Source of the DNA: Gracilibacteraceae bacterium
GTDB taxonomy: Bacteria; Bacillota; Desulfitobacteriia; Desulfitobacteriales; Syntrophobotulaceae
Length of the DNA stretch: 12,794 nucleotides
Reading direction: 5' to 3'
Assembly: GCA_031263945.1 (NCBI GenBank)
Contig: JAISEW010000261.1
Span: 1 to 12,794, forward strand
Translations under genes and position numbers: made by a program
Notes under the pieces: generated by a model
What the model was told of the DNA's origin: nothing
Databases searched by the model: none
Seen by the model: the letters and a program-made list of their open reading frames with translations, nothing else
Shown: positions 7,337 to 12,794 of the stretch, piece after piece
Numbering within the stretch: the stretch's first letter is position 1
Layout: each line of letters begins with the position of its first letter

Positions 7337-8743
7337 TCAGACCTCGCGCCGCGAAGCGGCGGCGCCGGCTGTGCGCGGGAAAGGCAGCACGTCCCGGATA
7401 TTCGTCATGCCGGTCATGTGCATGACCGCCCGTTCAAACCCCAAGCCAAAACCGGCGTGCGGCGCCCCGCCGAAACGGCGCAAATCAAGATACCAGGCGT
7501 AATTTGCCTCCGGCAGCCCGAGTTCCGCCAGCCGCGCCCGCAGCACGTCCGGTCTTTCCTCTCTCTGGCTGCCGCCCGCCAGTTCGCCGATGCCCGGCAA
7601 AAGCAGATCCATCGCCGCCACGGTCCGTCCGTCGTCGTTGGCCCGCATGTAAAAAGCCTTGATTTCCCGGGGATAATCCGTGACGAAAACCGGGCCGCCC
7701 CATATTTGCTCCGTCAAATAACGTTCGTGTTCCGTTTGCAGATCCGCTCCCCAGCGGGCTTCATAGCGGAAAGCGCCGTTATGCCGCGCGAGCAGGGCGA
7801 CGGCTTCCGTGTAAGTCGTCCGGACGAATTCCGCCCCCGCCAGCTTCTCCAGGCGGGCGGTCAGGCCTTTTTCCGCGAACCGGTCGAGAAAGGCGAGTTC
7901 CGCCTCCGCCCGCGTCAAAAGGTCCCGCGCCAGGTATTTGACCAGATCCTCGGCCAGATCCATATCTTCGCTCAGGCCGGCGAAAGCGATCTCCGGCTCT
8001 ATCATCCAAAATTCAGCCGCGTGCCGCGCCGTGTTCGAGTTTTCCGCCCGGAACGTTGGGCCGAACGTATAGACTTTGCCGAAAGCGTGCGCCAGAGCTT
8101 CCGCTTCCAGTTGACCGCTCACGGTCAGGCTCGCTTCGCGGCCGAAAAAATCCGCGCTGAAATCCACGGCCCCGGCGCCGTCCCGCGGCAGGCGCTCCAT
8201 ATCCAGCGCCGTGACCCGGAACATTTCTCCCGCGCCCTCGCAGTCGCTGGTGGTGATGACGGGCGTATGCACGCAGACAAAACCGTTTTCCCACATGAAA
8301 CGGTGAACCGCCAGGGCCAGCAGCGAACGGACGCGGAAGACGGCGGCGAACACGTTGGCCCGCGCGCGCAGATGGGGCAGGCTGCGCAAAAAATCCAGGC
8401 CGTGCCGTTTTTTCTGCAGCGGGTAATCAGGGGGGCTGGCCGCGTAAATATGGACCGACTCCGCCCGGAGTTCGTGGGATTGGCCGCCGGCCGGGCTGGG
8501 CCGCAGCCGGCCGGTCACGGACACCGACGAGCCGGCGCCGAGTTTGACCGCTTCCGCGTATTCGGCGAGCGAGTCCGCTTCGAGCAGCACTTGCAGGGAA
8601 GCGAAACAGGAGCCGTCGCTCAGGTCGATAAACCCGATCCGCCCGGAATCCCGCGCCGATTTGACCCAGCCGTCCGCCCGCAGGGTTTGTCCGGCCAGAG
8701 CGGCCGGATCACGCAATATCGTTCGTATTTCTGTTCTTTGCAA
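7337..8743 (-). CDS. asnS: Asparagine--tRNA ligase (class II aminoacyl-tRNA synthetase)
   Basis: A 468-residue cytoplasmic enzyme that charges tRNA-Asn with asparagine. An N-terminal OB-fold anticodon-binding domain (about 18-100) has GWVKSARDSGRIGFIDLSDG. The class II catalytic core follows, with the family signature motif 2 FRAENSNTARHAAEFW (231-246) and motif 3 GFGLGFERAVMHMTG (431-445). The motif 2 wording is that of AsnRS rather than AspRS. Length and domains are complete, so it looks functional. The start is TTG at 8743, with GGAG seven bases upstream. It lies 23 bases after lysR and five before luxR on the same strand, an unusual setting between two regulators for a housekeeping enzyme. 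Whether this is the only asnS of the genome or a second copy cannot be told here. Confidence 0.96.
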   Translation of the reverse strand: MQRTEIRTILRDPAALAGQTLRADGWVKSARDSGRIGFIDLSDGSCFASLQVLLEADSLAEYAEAVKLGAGSSVSVTGRLRPSPAGGQSHELRAESVHIYAASPPDYPLQKKRHGLDFLRSLPHLRARANVFAAVFRVRSLLALAVHRFMWENGFVCVHTPVITTSDCEGAGEMFRVTALDMERLPRDGAGAVDFSADFFGREASLTVSGQLEAEALAHAFGKVYTFGPTFRAENSNTARHAAEFWMIEPEIAFAGLSEDMDLAEDLVKYLARDLLTRAEAELAFLDRFAEKGLTARLEKLAGAEFVRTTYTEAVALLARHNGAFRYEARWGADLQTEHERYLTEQIWGGPVFVTDYPREIKAFYMRANDDGRTVAAMDLLLPGIGELAGGSQREERPDVLRARLAELGLPEANYAWYLDLRRFGGAPHAGFGLGFERAVMHMTGMTNIRDVLPFPRTAGAAASRREV

Positions 8744-8766
8744 GATTTTTCTCCAAATTTTTCCAG

Positions 8767-9708
8767 TCAGGCGATCTCAGGCCGGACGCCGTCCGCGCCG
8801 GTATTTTCCCGGTAGATAGAGCGGCAGCGGTCGAGGAAAAGCTGCATTGAGGGAGAAACGGCCGCCGCGTGGTTTTTGATCGCGTAGCATCCCCAGGCGC
8901 CGTTGCTGATCTTCAGGGGTTTCAGGCGCACGCCCGAAGCGTGGCCGGCGCCGGGCGGGCTGGAGCCGAAACATAGAGCCTCGTTGCGGGCGGCCATCCC
9001 GAGCGCCAGATGAAAATCCAGCGTCGCCAGCAGATAACTGGGAGTAAAGCCCCGCAAGGCGCATTCTTTTTCCAAAAGGGCGTGCAGATCCATATCGGCG
9101 CCGAGCGTCACAAACGGCTGCTCCCGCAGATCGTTCACATCAAGCCAATGCTTGGCCGCCAGCGGGTTTTTCTCACTCACCAGCAGATAGACCCCTTCCT
9201 GCCAGAGCGGCAGGGCGTCGAATTCAGTGACAAAATCCGGCGCGGTGCGCAGGATCCCGAGCAAAGCTTCGCCGCCGGCGATTTTTTCCCGCACGCCCGC
9301 GTCCGTCCGTTCCTCAAAAGACCAGATCGCGTCGTCATTTTCAGCCTGACGGCCGAAAAGAGCTTGCGGCGGCAGGGGATGCAGGGCGCCGATGCCGAAG
9401 ACTACGGCGAGACGTTCCCGCTCCTGCTCGCGTTCCTGCTCCTGTTTGCGCCGCCAGACCGCCAGCGCGGATTCCAGCGTGCCGAACGCCTTGAGTACGC
9501 CGGCGACGTTTTCATAGAGCATACGCGCGAACGGCGTCGGGCACAGTTTATTTTTGTCGATAAAAAACAGAGATTCACCCAGCTCTTTTTCCATATCATG
9601 GATAGTCCGGGACAGGGCCTGCCGCGAAATATACAGTCGCTCGGAAGCTCTCGTGTAGTTCAGTGTCTGGTTGATGACCGCAAAATAACGTAATTGCTGA
9701 ATATCCAT
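8767..9708 (-). CDS. LysR-family transcriptional regulator
   Basis: A 313-residue protein with an N-terminal winged helix-turn-helix (about 1-60: MDIQQLRYFAVINQTLNYTR, then SERLYISRQALSRTI). A Gln/Glu/Arg-rich linker helix (about 86-100) and a C-terminal effector-binding domain follow. I set the start at ATG 9706-9708 because AAGGAG lies eight bases upstream; the GTG three codons earlier overlaps that SD. LysR proteins usually act as tetrameric activators and often control a divergently transcribed neighbour. Here that neighbour is the flavoprotein operon, whose promoter lies about 250 bases away across repeat element 2. The effector domain matches nothing I can name, so the ligand is open. 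It appears to be the first gene of the lysR-asnS-luxR unit. I see no convincing promoter for it. Confidence 0.94.
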   Translation of the reverse strand: MDIQQLRYFAVINQTLNYTRASERLYISRQALSRTIHDMEKELGESLFFIDKNKLCPTPFARMLYENVAGVLKAFGTLESALAVWRRKQEQEREQERERLAVVFGIGALHPLPPQALFGRQAENDDAIWSFEERTDAGVREKIAGGEALLGILRTAPDFVTEFDALPLWQEGVYLLVSEKNPLAAKHWLDVNDLREQPFVTLGADMDLHALLEKECALRGFTPSYLLATLDFHLALGMAARNEALCFGSSPPGAGHASGVRLKPLKISNGAWGCYAIKNHAAAVSPSMQLFLDRCRSIYRENTGADGVRPEIA

Positions 9709-9742
9709 ATTTCGCACTCCTTTGAGCGGTCGGGCGCAACCG

Positions 9743-9915
9743 GTTACTGTTCAGAGACGCCTCCGTCATTCCGGCTTCATGCCGGAATCCATCTCCGTTC
9801 CCTGTCTTTTGGATTCCGGAACAAGTCCGGAATGACAGGAGCCACGGTGTAAACGCGGGTCTGGATTGCTTCGTCGCTACGCTCCTCGCAATGACGATGG
9901 GGCCTGAACTGTAAC
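9743..9915. repeat. MITE-like inverted-repeat element 2 upstream of lysR
   Basis: A non-coding element of about 173 bases. Terminal inverted repeats read GTTACTGTTCAG on the left and GTTACAGTTCAG as the reverse complement of the right end. The direct repeat CGCAACCG flanks it at 9735-9742 and 9916-9923, extending to 10 bases if the next two matching bases are counted. Inside, the left half carries a palindromic module (9765-9790 against 9811-9836, type GTCATTCCGG...CCGGAATGAC). The right half carries a 40-base segment (9861-9900) that is the exact reverse complement of 4674-4713 in element 1. The stretch from GTGTAAACGCGGGTCTGG onward also parallels the right half of element 1 in direct orientation. 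The two elements are therefore relatives with exchanged internal modules. Confidence 0.78.
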
Positions 9916-9932
9916 CGCAACCGGTGATTGCG
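9916..9932. promoter_or_regulatory. Dyad upstream of the flavoprotein promoter
   Basis: CGCAA-N7-TTGCG forms a 17-base dyad centred about 30 bases upstream of the -35, near -65 relative to the expected transcription start. This is where LysR-type activators usually bind. It lacks the classical T-N11-A form and overlaps the direct repeat bordering element 2, so it may be coincidental. Confidence 0.3.
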
Positions 9933-9953
9933 CTTACGGCACAAGATAATTGC

Positions 9954-9982
9954 TTGGCAAAGATATTCCATTTCGTTATAAT
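9954..9982 (+). promoter_or_regulatory. Sigma-70-type promoter of the flavoprotein-cytochrome operon
   Basis: A -35 TTGGCA (9954-9959) and a perfect -10 TATAAT (9977-9982) are exactly 17 bases apart. Transcription would start near 9989, leaving a leader of about 105 bases before the ATG at 10096. The sites are close to consensus, so strong basal activity or control by a repressor is possible. The layout matches the dctP promoter in register. Confidence 0.85.
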
Positions 9983-10095
9983 TCAGGTAAGTAAAAATAA
10001 TGATACATGCTCAGGCGGCAAAAGTCAACCGTTTTCGCAAGCGGCGGCCCGCCCGAAGCGATCCAGAGTTATTGGCAATCGAAAGGAGAAGGAAA

Positions 10096-11808
10096 ATGGA
10101 TTCAGAAAAGAGAAATGTTTCCAGAAGGGATTTCCTGAAAACCGCCGCTGTCGGCGCCGGCGCGGCCGGTGTAGCTTCGCTGGGATTATTGGCCGGGTGC
10201 GCTCCGCAGGCTAACTCCAGCAGCGGGGCTCCGGCGGCCGGAGGAACGCCCGCCGCCGGCGGCGAGACTAAATGGAGCTGGGAAACGCCGCCCGCGCCGA
10301 TCGCGGACAGTGAGATCACCGAGACCATCGAGGCGGACATTGTGGTGATCGGCGCCGGCATCTCCGGCTGCGCCTGCGCCTGTCGCGCTTCGGAATTAGG
10401 CGCTACCGTCGCCGTGGTGGAAAAAAAGAGTTTTCCGTCCTCGCGCGGCGGTCACTACGGCGGGTATCAGACCAACGCCATGACGCGCAACAATTTGACG
10501 AACGTGCCGCTGGATCAGATCGCCTCGGAATGGCTGCGGTTTGAAGGGAATCGATGTAAACAGAAAATAGTGTACCGGTATCTGGAGAACTCCAGCCGGG
10601 TCATCAACTGGCTCGAAGATTTCAGCAAAGATTTCGGCGAAGGCCCGCTGAGCATCACCCCCATCACCACTCATTACGTCGGCCCCTATTATTACGAACA
10701 CATCGGCACGCACGTCATCTTCGGCGAATATCCGGAGAATATCAATAATATCAACGCGCCGGTGTATTTTATGTGGAAAAAAGCGGAGGAACTGGGCGCG
10801 ACCTTCTATTTCGACACGCCGGCAGAACAGCTCGTGCAGGAAGACGGCCGGGTGACGGGCGTTATCGCCAAAGCGGCGGACGGCTATAAAAAATTCACGG
10901 CCCGAAAAGGCGTGCTGATGGCCAGCGGCGATTTCAGCGGCGACGAGGAAATGATGCGCTGTTACGCCGATCCGACGGCTTTGAAATGCGATCACAACAG
11001 CTATATCCCGGCCGGCGCCAACACAGGCGACGGGCAGAAAATGGGCATGTGGGCCGGCGGCCATATGTATCTCGGCCCGGCCTGTTCGCCGAGCATGATC
11101 CATTTGATCCGCTACTGCACGCTCTGCTTTGGGTTCATGTATGTCAACGCCGCGGGCAGACGCTTTATGAATGAGGACACCTGGATCCAGGCCAAATCCA
11201 TCCGTATTTTGACCCAGCCCGGCGACAACAGGTATGCTTACAGCATATTCGACGCCGATTGGCAGGGACAGGTCGTGGATTCCATCCAGTACGGCGGCGG
11301 TCAGTTCTGGGATAATATGTCGCATCTGGTAGGCGAGCCTTTTGATTTCGGTTCTCCCGACGATCCTTGGTCGCCGCTCGGCACGCTGGAAGCCGGATTC
11401 CGCGACGGGCTGGCTTTCCGGGCCGACACGCTGGAAGAACTTGCCGCCTTGATGGGGGTGGACGAAGCGGTTTTCCTGGCCGAAGTCGAGAAATACAACG
11501 CCGCTTATGACGCGGGGCTCGACGATGATTTCCATAAAAGGAAAGAATTACTGACGCCGATCCGCACGGCTCCTTTCTACGCCGTCAAATTCGGCCCTTC
11601 CATCCTGACGATGCCAAACGGTCTGGAGATCAACGAAAAACTGGAAGTGCTGGACGACGACCTGAATCCCATTCCCGGCCTTTACGCTTCCGGCAATGCC
11701 AGCGGCGGCCGTTACGCCGTGGATTATCCCGTCGTGATGAACGGCAACAGCCACGGCAGCGCGATGACTTTCGGATTCCTGGCCGGGGAAGACCTGGCCG
11801 CCTTATAA
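10096..11808 (+). CDS. Tat-exported lipoprotein flavoenzyme, fumarate reductase/urocanate reductase superfamily (FAD_binding_2)
   Basis: A 570-residue extracytoplasmic FAD enzyme, probably a terminal reductase or dehydrogenase for an organic substrate. The ATG at 10096 is fixed by AAGGAG seven bases upstream. A Tat signal SRRDFLK (9-15) leads through a hydrophobic stretch to lipobox LAGC (Cys35) and a Ser/Gly/Ala/Pro linker, so it should be folded in the cytoplasm, exported and lipid-anchored. The FAD dinucleotide fold is at 81-110 (VVIGAGISG, then VVEKKSFPSSRGGH). GLYASGNASGG (528-538) and the C-terminal SHGSAMTFGFLAGEDLAAL close the FAD domain. There is no heme motif and no FMN-binding domain; electrons presumably come from the downstream cytochrome. 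The Shewanella Fcc3 residues His365, Arg402, His504 and Arg544 have no equivalents by hand alignment, so fumarate is an unlikely substrate. Candidate families include the enoate-type respiratory reductases of gut anaerobes. Confidence 0.93.
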   Translation: MDSEKRNVSRRDFLKTAAVGAGAAGVASLGLLAGCAPQANSSSGAPAAGGTPAAGGETKWSWETPPAPIADSEITETIEADIVVIGAGISGCACACRASELGATVAVVEKKSFPSSRGGHYGGYQTNAMTRNNLTNVPLDQIASEWLRFEGNRCKQKIVYRYLENSSRVINWLEDFSKDFGEGPLSITPITTHYVGPYYYEHIGTHVIFGEYPENINNINAPVYFMWKKAEELGATFYFDTPAEQLVQEDGRVTGVIAKAADGYKKFTARKGVLMASGDFSGDEEMMRCYADPTALKCDHNSYIPAGANTGDGQKMGMWAGGHMYLGPACSPSMIHLIRYCTLCFGFMYVNAAGRRFMNEDTWIQAKSIRILTQPGDNRYAYSIFDADWQGQVVDSIQYGGGQFWDNMSHLVGEPFDFGSPDDPWSPLGTLEAGFRDGLAFRADTLEELAALMGVDEAVFLAEVEKYNAAYDAGLDDDFHKRKELLTPIRTAPFYAVKFGPSILTMPNGLEINEKLEVLDDDLNPIPGLYASGNASGGRYAVDYPVVMNGNSHGSAMTFGFLAGEDLAAL

Positions 11809-11840
11809 TACTCCAGAGACTTGAGGACCGCGCGGGACGG

Positions 11841-11859
11841 CGGCGCTGACAAAGCGCCG
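11841..11859 (+). other. Intercistronic hairpin between flavoprotein and cytochrome genes
   Basis: CGGCGCT-gacaa-AGCGCCG makes a 7-base-pair GC-rich stem with a 5-base loop. No T-run follows, so it is not a canonical terminator. It more likely stabilises the upstream message or sets the ratio of flavoprotein to cytochrome. It sits in a 93-base gap between the two genes. Confidence 0.5.
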
Positions 11860-11901
11860 GTTGTGCCGCCGGTTACATAGAAGCGGCGGGGGATAAGCGG
11901 T

Positions 11902-12528
11902 TTGGATAAGCAGGAAAACAGCGGCGGCATGGCGAATAAAAAGAAGTTGCTCACTCCCGGCAAGGTGGCGGCCGTGCTGGCCATACTCGCTGTTTTAGCG
12001 GTCGGCGGCGGTTTTGGCGTCATGAAGGCAAGTGACGCGCCCGCGTTTTGCACGCTGTGTCATAATATGCAGAAATATTATGACTCGTTTTCCTTCAGCC
12101 AGACGGATGAAAAAACCGGCGAGGATTACGATTTGCTGGCTAAACGGCACGCGGAGTCCGCCGACCGGCTGGTCTGCCATGACTGCCATGAGGCGTCTTT
12201 GCCGCTGCAGGCGGAGGAAGCCGTGAAATACGTCACGGGCAATTACCTGGATCCCTTGGATCGGCGGGATTTTGGCGACCAATTCTGTTTGGACTGCCAC
12301 GATTTTGATGAGGTCAAACAGATAACGCGGGAGCGTTTCGCCGACGTGAGCGCCCCGCCGTTCAACGTCGCCAATCCGCATGATTCCCATAACGGCGAGC
12401 TTGATTGCAGCGTTTGTCACCGGATGCATCAGAAGCAAACTTTGCTCTGCGCTCAATGCCACGAATTAAAATGGACGAACGAAGTCCTGCGGGATCCGGT
12501 CTGGATCCCCAAACCGTTGTATGAATAG
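11902..12528 (+). CDS. Membrane-anchored pentaheme c-type cytochrome (NrfH/NapC-like anchor, STC/Fcc3-like C-terminus)
   Basis: A 208-residue cytochrome. A single N-terminal hydrophobic helix (about 20-41) acts as membrane anchor, and five CXXCH heme sites follow at residues 50-54, 92-96, 129-133, 169-173 and 183-187. The first is CTLCHNM, the CXXCHxM form used by NrfH, where Met can ligate heme 1 near the quinol site. The last part (NPHDSHNGELDCSVCHRMH, then CAQCH and LRDP) resembles the tetraheme domain of Shewanella flavocytochrome c3. It is probably a quinol oxidase passing electrons to the flavoprotein encoded upstream. TTG at 11902 has a GGGGGA about nine bases before it; ATG at 11929 (MANKKKLL) is an alternative with a weaker AGGA. 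NrfH and NapC usually have four hemes, so five is notable. Confidence 0.92.
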   Translation: MDKQENSGGMANKKKLLTPGKVAAVLAILAVLAVGGGFGVMKASDAPAFCTLCHNMQKYYDSFSFSQTDEKTGEDYDLLAKRHAESADRLVCHDCHEASLPLQAEEAVKYVTGNYLDPLDRRDFGDQFCLDCHDFDEVKQITRERFADVSAPPFNVANPHDSHNGELDCSVCHRMHQKQTLLCAQCHELKWTNEVLRDPVWIPKPLYE

Positions 12529-12573
12529 TCTGATAATTTTTCGGGGAAGGCTTCCTTAACGGAGGTTGAAGGT

Positions 12574-12794
12574 TTGGCGCTGGTCTTTGCGAATCTGGGC
12601 GCGTTTTATGGCGCCTTTCTCTTATACGCGGGCGTGGCGGCGGCTTTTTTTCTGCGCCGTTCCGCCGGCGCTCTCCTGCTCGCCCGCGGCGGCCTTATCC
12701 TGAATATCGCGGCTGTCGCGGCGCGCGCCGCCCGCGCCGGCGCGCTGCCGCTCGCTAACAGCTATGAATTTATGTTGCTTTTCGCGCTGGCGGC
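12574..12794 (+). CDS. ccsA: CcsA/ResC-type cytochrome c assembly protein (N-terminal part)
   Basis: An open frame runs from TTG at 12574 to the right edge (73 codons plus two bases). GGAGG at 12561-12565, eight bases upstream, fixes this start. The product begins MALVFANLGAFYGAFLLYAG, a membrane helix, continues with a second hydrophobic segment, and reaches ARAGALPLANSYEFMLLFAL. The last part matches the N-terminal CcsA pattern of a basic residue, Gly-x-x-Pro, then Asn-x-Tyr-Glu-(Phe/Ser). CcsA with ResB/Ccs1 forms the system II cytochrome c synthetase, which exports heme and attaches it to CXXCH motifs outside the membrane. Its place 45 bases after the pentaheme cytochrome suggests a dedicated maturation factor. 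The protein is cut by the window, and a ResB partner would be expected nearby. Confidence 0.85.
   Translation, partial: MALVFANLGAFYGAFLLYAGVAAAFFLRRSAGALLLARGGLILNIAAVAARAARAGALPLANSYEFMLLFALA

Larger units (their letters stand above)
9709..10095. other. 387-base divergent intergenic region between lysR and the flavoprotein gene
   Basis: It contains the lysR SD, repeat element 2 (9743-9915), a CGCAA-N7-TTGCG dyad (9916-9932), the flavoprotein promoter (9954-9982) and a leader of roughly 105 bases. An in-frame ATG at 10000 would lengthen the flavoprotein by 32 residues, but it lacks an SD and would push the Tat motif far inside, so I see no additional coding sequence. Confidence 0.75.

Noticed and set aside
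7418..8815. 465-codon open frame on the plus strand
   Set aside because: Antisense to asnS, which has unmistakable AsnRS motifs; the product has no recognisable domain and is Arg/Gln/Gly-rich.
9715..9717. GTG as start of lysR
   Set aside because: It overlaps the SD AAGGAG; the ATG at 9706-9708 is correctly spaced and begins at the usual LysR N-terminus.
9777..9971. 64-codon minus-strand frame containing HCEERSDEAIQ
   Set aside because: This is a translation of the dispersed inverted repeat in element 2, a common source of spurious short protein predictions.
11116..11127. CTLC (residues 341-344) in the flavoprotein as a possible heme or metal site
   Set aside because: No His follows, so it is not CXXCH, and no second Cys pair is nearby. 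It may simply be structural.
10396..11535. 379-codon open frame on the minus strand
   Set aside because: Antisense to the flavoprotein gene, whose frame carries a Tat signal and FAD motifs; there is no SD or domain in the reverse frame.

Overview
The window looks like an accessory respiratory and transport locus from a fairly GC-rich anaerobe. Strong Shine-Dalgarno (SD) sites, frequent TTG starts, lipoprotein-type substrate-binding proteins and a lipid-anchored Tat flavoprotein suit an anaerobic Bacillota-like (Clostridia/Negativicutes) or Eggerthella-like bacterium. That assignment is inference; no rRNA or single-copy marker settles it.

Left part, minus strand (1-4628). A TRAP transporter operon dctP-dctQ-dctM has overlapping genes. 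It runs from a sigma-70-type promoter (4600-4628) to a clear rho-independent terminator (1548-1588). Beyond the terminator, a 314-base gap (1328-1641) holds two near-identical dyads and a TATAAT box. Next come an M24 'pita-bread' hydrolase whose metal ligands look lost, and the first 40 codons of a lipoprotein running off the left edge.

Middle, minus strand (4824-9708). Three tightly packed genes, a LysR regulator, asparaginyl-tRNA synthetase (asnS) and a large MalT-like LuxR regulator, appear to form one operon. It is bracketed by two small related inverted-repeat elements (4668-4810 and 9743-9915), each with its own short direct repeat at the borders, as for MITE-like insertions.

Right part, plus strand (9954-12794). 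A very good sigma-70 promoter drives a Tat-exported lipoprotein flavoenzyme of the fumarate reductase/urocanate reductase superfamily, then a membrane-anchored cytochrome with five CXXCH motifs, then the start of a CcsA-type cytochrome c assembly protein. Together these suggest a quinol-to-cytochrome-to-flavoprotein chain reducing an organic acceptor outside the cytoplasmic membrane. The flavoenzyme seems to lack all four catalytic or substrate-binding residues of the Shewanella fumarate reductases, so the acceptor is probably not fumarate and is unknown.

The dctP and flavoprotein promoters point away from the regulator block. They share an in-register layout and have the two repeat elements at nearly the same distance upstream. 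The attractive reading, which is inference, is one regulated module: LysR and/or LuxR control an importer and an extracytoplasmic reductase that act on the same or related carboxylates. The 387 bases between lysR and the flavoprotein gene hold only the repeat element, a dyad, the promoter and the leader; no further gene is visible there.
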